The translations under genes were made by a program, and so were the position numbers. A DNA stretch of 64,000 nucleotides, from the NCBI GenBank assembly GCA_012184525.1, contig WOFQ01000046.1, positions 186,001 to 250,000 on the forward strand. Direction: 5' to 3'. Below, in pieces: positions 12,417 to 22,708 of the stretch. Origin of the DNA: Xenoacremonium recifei (taxonomy: Eukaryota > Ascomycota > Sordariomycetes > Hypocreales > Nectriaceae). A model generated the notes under the pieces. The model was not told the origin of the DNA and searched no databases. It was given only the letters and a program-made list of their open reading frames with translations. Positions within the stretch are counted from its first letter, which is position 1. Every line of letters begins with the position of its first letter.

Positions 12417-13753
12417 ATGACGGATACAATGCGAGCTGTTAGGTTCCACGGCAAAGGCGACATAAGGATTGAGGAGGTCGAGATCCCGAAATGCCGGAGT
12501 CGGGATGTTCTGGTAAGTCCCCTATCTGTTGCACTAATCTGGTAAAATGAGGACTGACAATTAACCCAGCTCAAACCTGCGTTTGTCGGACTATGCGGAA
12601 CAGGTGAAACTAGAAAACCAGGAAGTTTTGATCCCTCCATCCGACTGATATTGGTTATTAGATGTTCATGAGTACCTCGAAGGGGCTTTCCTTATCCCAA
12701 CCGAGTCCCATCCGGTAACTGGTGAGAAAGCGCCAGTAATAATCGGCCATGAGTATAGCGGGACGGTTTCGAAAGTTGGGGATGGTGTCGATGACCTCAA
12801 ACCTGGCGATCGCGTGGTTGTCCAGCCAATCATCTTCGATGGTACTTGCAGTTGCTGCCAGCGAGGCCTCATTAACAGCTGCTCGAACTCGGGGTTTCTA
12901 GGTCTAAGTGGTATTATATGCTTCCGCGACACACTAATAGTATCCGTAGCTCATTTCTGTCTAGGCATTGGAGGCGGCTTGGCTGAGTACACCACCGTGC
13001 CACGATACTCGATATTCAAACTCCCCGACAATGTTTCTCTTCGGGTTGCTGGTACGTAATTCGACGGTAGCCTTAGGTTGGCATACACTGACACAATGAG
13101 CCCTCGTGGAACCATTTGCTGTTGCGTGGCATGCTGTGAACATGGGTGGCTTCCAAAGGGGCTACAGCGCCCTTGTGCTTGGAGCCGGTCCCATTGGTCT
13201 AGCTATTACGATGGTCCTCAAGAGCCGGGGAGCAAGCCAAATCATTGTTTCAGAGGTTGCGGAGAAGAGAAGGCAATTCGCGGCTAGGTTTGGAGCCACT
13301 GCGGTACTCAATCCGATAGACGACGACATCATAGGCTTCTGCAAGCAGACTTGCGACGACGGAGTTCAGCTTGTTTTCGATTGTGCAGGCATTCAAAGCA
13401 CCCTGGATACAGCTCTGGCTGCCTCTAGAGCTCAGGCTGTCATTGTCAACGTAGCTGTATGGACCGGCGACGCAACCTTTTCACCAAACTTTCTTTTACA
13501 GAACGAAAGGACTTATCGAGGGTCCGCCACATATACAACCGGGGACTTTGAAGAAGTGATTGACGCTATATCCCAAGGTATGATATCTCCAGAATACTGT
13601 TGATGGCCCGGCGAAGGTTAACTCGCTGCAGGGAGACTCGACCCGGAACCTATGATCACAAGCGTGATCGAGTTGGGTGATACGGAGGAGAAGGGACTGA
13701 AAACTTTGATTCATAACAAAGATAGCCAAGTTAAGATTCTAGTTAAAATTTGA
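12417..13753 (+). CDS. Zinc-dependent medium-chain alcohol dehydrogenase, butanediol dehydrogenase-like
   Basis: Six exons (12417-12512, 12570-12603, 12662-12910, 12965-13051, 13101-13577, 13632-13753) join to 354 residues, normal for the family. Catalytic zinc ligands are seen in GLCGTDVHEYL (Cys), GHEYSG (His-Glu) and LVEPFAVAWHAV (Glu). A Cys-rich structural-zinc loop CSCCQRGLINSC follows, and LGAGPIGLA is the NAD(P)-binding Rossmann turn. The closest family resemblance is to fungal (R,R)-butanediol and other secondary-alcohol dehydrogenases. It would oxidise a secondary alcohol to a ketone, the substrate type used by the divergently transcribed BVMO. The substrate is inferred, not shown. 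Confidence 0.9.
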
Positions 13754-14098
13754 CCGCTTGCTACAGCGTTTCCTCCCGGTACCCGAGCCCCGGAGTTTGT
13801 GCGTGAAGCGATCCAAAAACTATAAAAAAAATAAAACAAAAATAAAAAAAAATAAAAAAAAACCACTCACCTTAAGGCACATGGAATCTTTGAAAAACTC
13901 CTAGGCTCGAAGATGTAGGCTTGTTTTTCTCTGACAAAGAAGCTTGGCCAGACTAAGAGCTAGACTTCGGGCCTTCAAGGGTTCCGCGCCCACCGCGTCC
14001 GGGGGTCTGTCGTGTCGCCTGCACATATATAGATGGGAGAGCTAGAAATCATGTAGGTCCTCTTAGAGTAATCCATGTGTTGTTCTGCATTAGTCACT
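13754..14098. other. Intergenic region with A-rich tract and GC block
   Basis: An A-rich low-complexity tract (about 13821-13862, runs of A broken by T or C) lies just after the dehydrogenase stop. A GC block CCGCGCCCACCGCGTCCGG (13984-14002) lies about 100 bases before the esterase ATG and is a possible regulator site. No gene. Confidence 0.45.
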
Positions 14099-15156
14099 AT
14101 GTCTCCCGACCCCAGCGTTCCAGAAGCCCTCTTGCGCTTCACCACCCTATCCCTCGATAACTTCAACATCAACACTATAGCGTACAAACACGTCCAGGGA
14201 CATCCAATATTTCTTGACGTCTGCGTCCCCAAGCATATAAAGTCTGGTAGTCGCCCCGTTAGCATTCGTTTCCATGGCGGGTACCTTGTCTACGGAAGCC
14301 GTGACGACGCACAGCTCTATCCTCCCCGGATCGCTGTGCAGGCTGTCGATAACCATATGATTCTGGTATCCTGCGACTACCGACTGCTTCCCGAGAGCAG
14401 CGCAAAAGAAGTTTTGCAAGACCTTGAGGATGTTTGGTCATGGGTTCACCAAGACCTGAACGCGATGGTCAACACAATGACTAAGGGAAGTAGCGCGGCA
14501 GATTTGCAGAATATACAGGTCTCAGGAGAAAGTGCAGGTATACAAGCCTTGTTGCCAAAAACAGGAAGACAAGGACAGCTAGCTGACAATGTCTACCATA
14601 TGCAGGAGGTTATTTGGCCTTACAGCTGGCCTTGTCCAATCCCACGGGGATTCGTGTCGTCATTGCTAGCTATCCAATGATTGACATGCGAGACAGGCAC
14701 TACAGTGAAGCCTACACGAAGAACTTGGGGTTGTATTCACAGCAGGATCTTGCTGTCGTTACCGACCACCTTGCTGCAATGAAAGATGGATTCCAGCCCT
14801 CGACGAGGCCACAATCGACGCTTCCAATTGCCATGATTCAGCATGGTCTGTACTTGAAATACTTCGGCACCGACGAGAATTTATTTCTTCTAGACCGGTT
14901 GGAACAGGAACCCGAATTGGCACTGCGCCTCCCGTTCATTTACTTGCACCACGGCACAAGTGACACCGAGGTTCCAATTGATGGCTCTAGGAAATTCATA
15001 TCCAAATTGCGTGCGCTGAATCCTGAGGTAAATCTCAGGTATCGGGAATTGGAGGGAATGGAGCATGGAATGACTAGCGAAATGTGTCTCCTTCTATCTG
15101 GCGAGTGGGTGGAGGGAGCAGAGGCAATCAAGGGAATTCTTTGCAAATCCGTTTAG
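14099..15156 (+). CDS. Alpha/beta hydrolase (esterase/lipase, HSL-like fold)
   Basis: Exons 14099-14537 and 14606-15156 give 329 residues. Oxyanion motif HGG at 59-61 (RFHGGYLVYGS), nucleophile elbow GESAGG with Ser145, acid Asp in GTSDTEVP and His in GMEHGMT complete the catalytic triad. The intron falls inside the nucleophile elbow, so the uninterrupted frame lacks the second Gly. The product would hydrolyse an ester, such as that made by a BVMO. No signal peptide is seen, so a cytosolic role is likely. ATG 14099 was preferred; an in-frame ATG at 14075 adds eight residues. Actual substrate unknown. Confidence 0.88.
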
Positions 15157-15522
15157 AAGAGCGTGTGAGAATGTCATAACTTTCAGTATGGTTATAACTT
15201 GACAGTTTCCTAAAGCAAACATAAATTCCTCCCGCCTATAACGTGCAGACCGCTTAAACGTCTTGGTCGAGGGTAAGTGTAATACGGAGCGCCGGGGCAA
15301 GATACCATTACGTAGTCTAGTTCTGCACACCGCCTACTTTGCTCGGTATGTTGGCTTGGAGTAGCCTGCATTGGTCATGTGAAAGACGTATGCGGGCCGC
15401 GGGCGGCCGTCCGGAGCGATCTCTACTATAAAACATCTAAACACTCAGGCACTCCCCAACCCAGTTTGCGAAGTAGCCTGCGATTCACTCCAAAAGATCT
15501 CGTAAGCTGTCAATCTTTTACA
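15157..15522 (+). promoter_or_regulatory. Promoter region of the SDR gene
   Basis: No gene. A GC-rich palindromic block with overlapping CCGCGG and CGGCCG elements lies at 15392-15414, about 110 bases before the ATG at 15523. CTATAAAAC at about 15425 resembles a TATA box. Confidence 0.45.
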
Positions 15523-16772
15523 ATGGCTTTCACACCAGAATCACTCCCTGATCTTTCCGGCAAAGTGTATTTAGTGACGGGGGGTAATACTGGAATGTAG
15601 GTCACTGTCACAGTGTCACTGAATGGCGGCTGTTTTCAATCCATTGGGGGGTAATACAAACTTACAATTGAGATCAGAGGCCTGAAGACAGTCGTTGAAC
15701 TAGCGGCGCACAATGCGAAAGTCTATATGGGTGCTAGATCCGAAGCCAGAGCCAATGCCGCGATTGAGGAGATTCGGTCGGCGTATCCCCAGGCAGATAT
15801 AAGCCCCTTGCTTATGGACATGATGAACCTTAAAAGTGTAAAGATGGCGGCAGAGAATTTCTCCCGGTAAATCATTGCGCTGTCCGCTTACAAAATTTGC
15901 ATGTTTTCCGCTGATTTGTGTTTATAGGCAAGAGTTGAGACTGCATGGTTTAATCAACAATGCCGGAATCATGGGAACTCCTTTTGAAGAGTCTGAAGAT
16001 GGTTATGAGGCTCAATTCCAGGTACGCACTGTTGTTAAGCTGGAATAGCTGGTAGACTGATGGCGGGAATCTCTCTTAGACAAACTATCTTTCACATTGG
16101 TTATTGACCTACTTACTCTTACCTATCATCACTGAGACTGCTCGCCTCTCAAAGCCCGGGACTGTCCGGATAGCAAACGTCAGCTCGGACGGCCACTTAA
16201 TCTTTGCACCCTCGAACGGTATTGATTTTGAAGATATCAACCAGATCAACGGTGGTGTGTGGTCGCGCTACGGCATGTCCAAGCTCGCCAATATACTCCA
16301 CGCCAAAGAACTACACCGCAGATACGGCCCATCCAAGCCATCTCCTACACAAGGCGAGATCTGGACCGCGAGTTTGCATCCGGGAACTATTGGAACGTAA
16401 GTAAATATGAACTCCAAATATCCAGGGTAGAAACGACAGGAGTGCCCAGCTAAGGCAGGCTCAAATACTAACATGAGAGTCAGGAACCTCGGCGTCAAGG
16501 CCACGGGTACACTATGGTTTCAAATGATTCACAAAGCAACCGGGCTCCTCGGGCTATACAGTCCGATTGAAACAGCCGCATACACGAGCCTCTATGTTAT
16601 TGCGGCCAGTGAATTTCCCCGAAACAAGAGCGGGGAGTATTTCAAGCCTGTCGGTCTTGTTGGCCAGGCATCTCGGTCTGCAAACGATATTAATTTAGCA
16701 GTAAAGCTTTGGGACTGGTCCGAGTGCGAAATGAAGAGAATTGACATGATTGATTCTCGTGATGTAGCGTAG
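15523..16772 (+). CDS. Short-chain dehydrogenase/reductase
   Basis: Five exons (15523-15596, 15678-15866, 15928-16021, 16080-16396, 16484-16772) give 320 residues. Cofactor motif TGGNTGIG is completed by splicing. NNAG, catalytic Ser in NVSSDG, and YGMSK (Tyr and Lys) are all present. The layout resembles retinol dehydrogenase/WWOX-type SDRs, which interconvert alcohols and carbonyls with NAD(P). Its position between the esterase and the amine oxidase suggests a redox step on the same substrate, but whether it oxidises or reduces cannot be read from sequence. No signal peptide is visible, and the C-terminus (SRDVA) is not a peroxisomal signal. Confidence 0.88.
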
Positions 16773-17397
16773 ACATCTCTCCGTAGTCTAGATAAGCTAT
16801 ATAGTCATTTTCAAATTATCTATCTGCAGCTCGCTCTCGCGATCATATCCATCGCTCAGAAAGATAGTCGACCTCGCCGTGGTCAAACGCTCCCAACACC
16901 TGCCCCTTGAGAATTTGTATATATGTCAAGTTTTGTTCTCGACGTGGCCAACCCTGACGCGTGCAAATAGAGTCGCAGATGTCAGCACCATTCTGGCATG
17001 GCTCGTGCCGTAGGTCTCCTTCCGGGCTGATCTATCTCTGTCGGATCGTACGGACAAATGCACACTCGAAACTGCGAGCAGATGGCAAAGCACCGGCCAT
17101 ATTCGGCTTCCGTGGGATGGCGGCGAGACATCGCGCCGGCCGCGGCCACGCGCGCGCGCGCGGATGCCGCGGACCAGGACGTGGAAGTCTGGGCGATTGA
17201 ATCAACCTCGCGCAAGCCACTATGGAGGTTCATTGGATCTATAATTTGGCTTAAAGTAACTAACATATGTATACGAATCTCAAATGCCTATTCCTATTAC
17301 AAAAGCCCAAGATCACCACCGCAACTCCCGTCAGTGCGTGAAGTCTCTCAACGCGGGATAACCCAACACTTGAGATCCAGCTTACTGTTTCGAAACT
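16773..17397 (+). promoter_or_regulatory. Promoter region of the copper amine oxidase gene
   Basis: No gene supported. A long GC block at 17133-17175 carries GCCGCGGC, a (CG)n run and TGCCGCGGAC, lying about 220-265 bases before the ATG. A TATA-poor leader with several CAA elements follows. Open frames through this block reflect its GC content. Confidence 0.45.
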
Positions 17398-19668
17398 ATG
17401 GCGACTGAGCAAGTCACGCGGATGCACCCTCTTCGGGCTTTGAACGAGCAAGAGATCTCACAAGCTTCTGCTGCTGTGAAGCGAATTGTACAGAAAAGGT
17501 TCCAGGATGCAGAGCTCGACATTCGATTCAAGCATGTCAACCTTCTTGAGCCTAGCAAGGGGTTACTTATGCCGTACCTAGACGCTGAAAGCGCTGGGAG
17601 ACCGGTCACTGAACGTCCATTCGTGCCAAGATGTGCGCAGGTCAGCTACTCAGTGAAAGGTCAGCCGGGGTTTACCGAGACCATCGTGAGTCTAGACACC
17701 AGCACCGAGGTGAGCTCCGTGCAGTCCAAGGCAGGAGATCATATGGGATTCGACAGGTAAGCGCTAGAGCATTGGTTCTGGTGTGCTTGTGTTGCGTGTT
17801 AACACCGTACGGACAGAGATGAGGTGATCAAGTTCAATGAAGTCATTCTATCGCATCCCGAAGTTCTGGAGGCGATCAAAAAGCTTGAACTGCATCCAGA
17901 AACCGCTATTCAATGTGATACCTGGCCATTCGGGGCCGATAAGGACTCAACTCCGGAGAGCCGGAGGCTCGTGCAAGCCATGCTATACGCTCGTGCACCA
18001 CACAATCATCCCGAAAGCAATCAGTACTCCTTTCCGCTTCCAATCTCGCCTGTCATTGATTCGGTTGATAACAAGCTTGTTCGAATCGATCCTCTCCCGA
18101 CAGGCGGCATCGAGGATGGTGCAAGATTGTTCACCGCACAGGCAGCTCCTCTGGCGCACTGCGTTGAGAACGAGTACCACCCCGACCTCCTAAAGGGCGG
18201 GCTTCGCACGGACGTTAAGCCTCTGATCATTCAACAGCCCGAAGGGCCGAGTTACAAGATCGAGGACGAGAATTGCGTATCCTGGCAGAAGTGGAGATTC
18301 CGTGTTGGGTTCAACTGGCGTGAGGGAATGACTATCCACGATGTCAGATATGATGGGCGCAAACTCTTCTACCGCCTGAGCATGAGCGAGATGACAGTCC
18401 CATATGGTGGTAAGTATCATTATAAACCATAGCACCTTTGATCCCTAGGTATACGCAATGGACCTGACCGGCTGACCCACGCGTGGTAAAAGACCCCCGA
18501 TATCCATATCATCGCAGACAAGCCTTCGATCTTGGTGATGCCGGTGCCGGGCTTTGCGCAAACAACTTGCGCCTAGGATGCGACTGCCTGGGATCTATCA
18601 CCTACTTTGACGCCCTAATGACTGATTCAGCCGGCGAAGCCTACGCCGCCCCAAATGCGATCTGTCTTCATGAGCAGGTATGACGAGCCCCTTAGAGTTG
18701 AGTTGTTTTCGTTAAGAAGTGCGGCTGAATGTTGACTATAGGACGCCGGCATTGGCTGGAAGCATACCAACTCGAGGACTGGCGTTGCTGCTGTCACGCG
18801 TGCTCGCGTGCTTGTTCTCCAGAGCATCATAACCGTTGGCAACTACGAATACATTTTCGCGTGGCATTTTACTCAGGCAGGTGCCGTCGATTTCGAGACG
18901 CGGGCTACCGGAATTCTTGCCACGAGTCTCATTGACGATGGCAAGAGAAGCCACTGGGGCAATGTAGTGTCTCCCGGTGTTTTGGCAGCAAACCACCAGC
19001 ATCTATTCTGTCTCCGCGTCGATCCGATGATAGAGGGCCTTGAAAACACGGTGATTCAAGAGGAAAGTGTCCCACTCCCTATCTCCGAGGAAAACCCCTA
19101 CGGGAACGCGTGGAAGCTGAAAAAGACCTATGTGGAAAAGAGCGGGTTCATGGACGCTGCCCCCGAGAAGAACCGAGTCTTTAAGATCGTGAATGAGAAG
19201 AAGATCAATCCCATTTCAGGCAACCCAGTTGGTTTCAAGATTGTGCCGCAGCCAGCCCAACTGCTTATGGCTGACGAAACGTCCCTCGTGCGCAAGCGAG
19301 CCCGCTTTGCTGAGCATCATGTTTGGGTTACCCGATATCGCGATGGAGATCTCTGGGCCGGCGGCAAGTGGACGAACCAAAGCATGATTGAGAAGGATGG
19401 TGTTGCCGACTACGCTGCCCGTCATGACAACGTTCGTCAGGAAGACTTGGTATTTTGGACCACCTATGGATTAACACATAATCCACGGGTCGAAGATTAC
19501 CCTGTCATGCCATCCGAGGCAATCACCATTTCGCTGAAGCCGGCGGATTTCTTTGATCGGAATCCGGCGTTGGATGTTCCCCCTAGCACACAAGCCACAA
19601 ACAAGAGTGTTCTAGTGCCTATCAGAGGGGCAGCGCAGACATCCCAAAGCGGTAATTGTTGCTCGTGA
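17398..19668 (+). CDS. Copper amine oxidase (topaquinone-dependent primary amine oxidase)
   Basis: Four exons (17398-17756, 17817-18409, 18493-18677, 18742-19668) give 687 residues, normal for fungal enzymes. It oxidises primary amines to aldehydes with release of ammonia and hydrogen peroxide. The topaquinone precursor is Tyr414 in TVGNYEYIF. Copper ligands are His464 and His466 (NHQHLF), with the third His in YGLTHNPRVEDYPVMP near residue 610. The TVPYGDPRYPYHRRQAFDLGD block before the active site is spliced across an 83-base intron. No signal peptide or peroxisomal tripeptide is seen; the chain ends in CCS after a short Ser/Gln tail. It sits in tandem with the SDR. Confidence 0.94.
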
Positions 19669-20681
19669 GTGTAGCAATCGGAAGATTTAAGTCGTGGAGG
19701 GGACATGGTTTAACAAATGTCATGCAAGCACGCAGGTTTCATCCAGTAGACTAGTCTAATTTCCGAACGAAAAGAACACATCAATCGCTATACAATTCCC
19801 CCAAGTAGTTTCTTAGTATACAAGATGACGCCCTAATAGAATTCTGTACGTCCCACCACTGGCCGCGAAAGCACTTCCGGATGAGCTTTCAACAGTAACT
19901 GGATATTACAAGAACATGTATAAGGAATAATGACTGCTAGAGCAACTGCGCTACCTACTTGTTATCTGTTAATCCTACATATATCACATCCTTACTTAGA
20001 CCGCGGCAAGATGCTTAAGACAATTGACAAAAATGAGTAACTAATTTGCGCCTTGCCTCTGTAGTTAAATGGTACTTGTAATCGCTGTGGTCATTAGTCT
20101 GTAAACGCCGAAGCCTGCAGTGAGATCAACAAGGTTTATCGTCGCAGTGGGAACGCCGCTAGCAATGATAATTATTTGAATAAATATATACTACTTATGT
20201 TTTCGTAAACGCTTCACACTCTCCTGAACTTTTGTACTGCTTATTAGATTCCAGAAAATAGTCGTCGTGCGGACTGCTTAATTAGAGTGTTATAATGTTT
20301 AAAGCTGCTGACGCTCTATATTAGCTTCAGACGATGAGGAATTGGGATTAGATCAGCTTCTTCAATGCTGTATTATTGACAGAAGGCGCAAAGGAAAGTC
20401 TCGGAGATATTCTAAACTTCATCCTAGCGATGCCTTGTTTGCTTAAGGCCAAAATGTGGGAGATTCCGGTATTGCTGAGGGGCTTGATCTTGATCAAGCA
20501 TCTCCATACGCCGCAAAAATATCTCTCAGTATTATAGGTATAACTCTTTACCTGATCTGGCTATTACCCGGCTCGGATAGTACCCAGATATGTAGTTATG
20601 TTTGCATTTTATGACTCTCTATTCCTAGGCACCTATACCTCTCTCTGCAGAACATCATCTTATTGTCACACTTGGGATATC
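19669..20681. other. AT-rich intergenic kilobase between convergent genes
   Basis: Convergent 3' ends of the amine oxidase and MFS genes flank about 1 kb of AT-rich sequence with many stops in all frames. No gene or repeat end is recognised. Its composition differs from its neighbours and could be a decayed, RIP-affected mobile element, but no element family can be named. Confidence 0.4.
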
Positions 20682-22265
20682 TTAATTCAACTGGGTGCGT
20701 TTCAGAACAACTTTATCGCCCCGTCCAAACAATCCCAGCGATAGAAGCAAGGGTAATATTGCCAGTGCCAAAATAGCCTGGAAGACGACGTACTTCCTCA
20801 TGTTGCTGGGAGGGTCAGCCTCCGGGCTTGCCTTCAAAGCGTCTCCGAGGAGGGTGAAACATGCACCCAGCAGTTGACCACCGGCCCAAGCAATAGTGCC
20901 GAGAATCTCGGAACCAATGGGGTGAGACAGTTCGCATAGAAACTCCAAAGCGACGGAAACAATGGACAGTGATGTCAGACCCAGGAGTGCGAGAAGAAGG
21001 TAGAGACTGCCCAAGTTCTTCAGTGGTATGACCCAGACGAAAGCCAGATAAGATAGTGCCCCAAGCAGAATACCGGTTTTAATGATGAGAAGGAACTTCT
21101 TGGTTCGGTCTACTATTGGTGCGATGACAGCGGATCCTGCTAATCCCACGACGATGAGCAAGGCGCCTCCGATGCCAGCGTCGGAGTCGGAAAAGCCATA
21201 TGGCGAGGTAATCTGGTTAAGCAGCGAAGAAAACGCGATGAAGAGAGCAGTAAAGATCCAAAACGGGATGATGAGCAGGAAACATTCGACCGAGACGATC
21301 ATGCTGCGTAAAGAATGGCGTACGGGTAGTTCCGTTGGGTTGCTGGAGCGGTCGGGAGGCGTAGGCGGTGCAGCTGGTACGAAGAATCCGGGGATGGCAA
21401 TGGCTGAAGACTGGAACGATTGTCAGAGCTGGACTTGCTTGGACTATGACATCCGAAGAGGATCGGAAGAAGACGGAGGAGCTTGCAACACGTACTATGA
21501 TGGAGACGTACAGGACAGCCTTGGCTACATCGCTTGGGGATTCCACCCAGAACGGAATGACCAGTTGTCCAATTGCGGCTCCCATGGGATTCGACAAGCT
21601 CATGATCGCCGTCGTCGTTACTCGACCTGAACTCGGGAACCAAGTTTCGGAAAACCGTGCTGGTGCGCTCAGAACCAAGGATTGTGACGTTCCGAGCAGT
21701 GCCTGACCAACAAAGACAGCGACGATGCTGTGTGTGCTCGAGGAACGAGAGCCAGCGTACCGGATCCAGTTGCCGACTAGGATCAAAGCGCTGCCAGTGC
21801 AGATTGCATGTCGTAAGCCCATGTCCAGCAACTTGATTGTCAGTGGAGTCATGGCAAAGTTGGCGAAAACAAAGACACTGCTCAGCCAGTTTACGATGGA
21901 CTCGTCAACATCGAAGAAGGCAGCTGCGTTCGAAGCGACGGGAGCGTAGGAGAGCCACTGTTCCAACCAGATGTTAGTCTCGGTCCGGAGGTAAGCAAGC
22001 AACCGGCTAATAGTGCAATGGCGTTAGGCGCGGGGAAGAGAAACCTTACTGCCCAGCTAATAATCATATTCAACAGCGTCATCACTGCAAGTCCAAACCA
22101 TCGTATCGGATATGTCTTGTAGACTATTTCGGTATATGAGACTGACTCCCCCTCGGCTTGGATAGTGGCAGATTCTGATGCATTACTGTCCCTCGTGCTG
22201 GTAGTCCATAAGCGAACACCGGAGGAGCCACCTGATTGGGCCTGCTTCGTGTGTTTTCGAGCCAT
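20682..22265 (-). CDS. MFS transporter, FLVCR/SLC49-like
   Basis: Three exons (22265-22050, 21957-21496, 21410-20682) join in frame to 468 residues. A hydrophilic N-terminus of about 50 residues precedes a first helix with RWFGLAVMTLLN and then WLSYAPVASNAAAFF, followed by VNWLSSVFVFANF. These are typical of the SLC49 (FLVCR/DIRC2) group. Some twelve hydrophobic segments follow. The second intron removes a frame change (SII to SSAIAIPGFFVP). It probably moves a substrate or product of the cluster across the plasma or vacuolar membrane. It shares a 443-base promoter with regulator 2. Confidence 0.88.
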
Positions 22266-22708
22266 TGGATGGTGATGAAAGGGACTACTCGATAGTAGCT
22301 CACGCAGTCAAGTCCGTATGTTGGGAAAGAAAGCCACCGTTTTGGCAGAAACGAAGAACGTGATAAGGGCATGTAAAGATCGTGCTCCAGCCAAGCAAAT
22401 GGTAGGCTGAGCAATGGCTCTCTTCGGTTTAAATACCAAGACATATGCAACTGCAGCGTGCCCGGATTCAAGTTCCTGGTCTCTTATAGAAGTTGTAAGA
22501 CTCGCAGATGGTGATGCTACTAATTCGGCTACCGCGGAGGCACGGGGGGTATATGACAGTACTCGCACTGGGCCGCGGGACGCGCGGGCCCGAAAAGGAT
22601 TTTGTAAAAGTTGCTTACGCTGGACCATCCCAATCTCCTCCTTCGCCCGTCCTGCTCGTTGCTGGACTCCGGAGAACCAGTACCCATACGCAACACAATC
22701 CCTGCACA
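22266..22708. promoter_or_regulatory. Divergent promoter between MFS transporter and regulator 2
   Basis: GC-rich block at 22570-22594 holding GGCCGCGGGA and CGCGCGGGCCCGAA. The latter 14 bases (22581-22594) are repeated exactly upstream of the CYP505 gene. A second CCGCGG lies at about 22531. This placement suits a bidirectional site for a cluster-specific Zn2Cys6 regulator. Confidence 0.55.
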
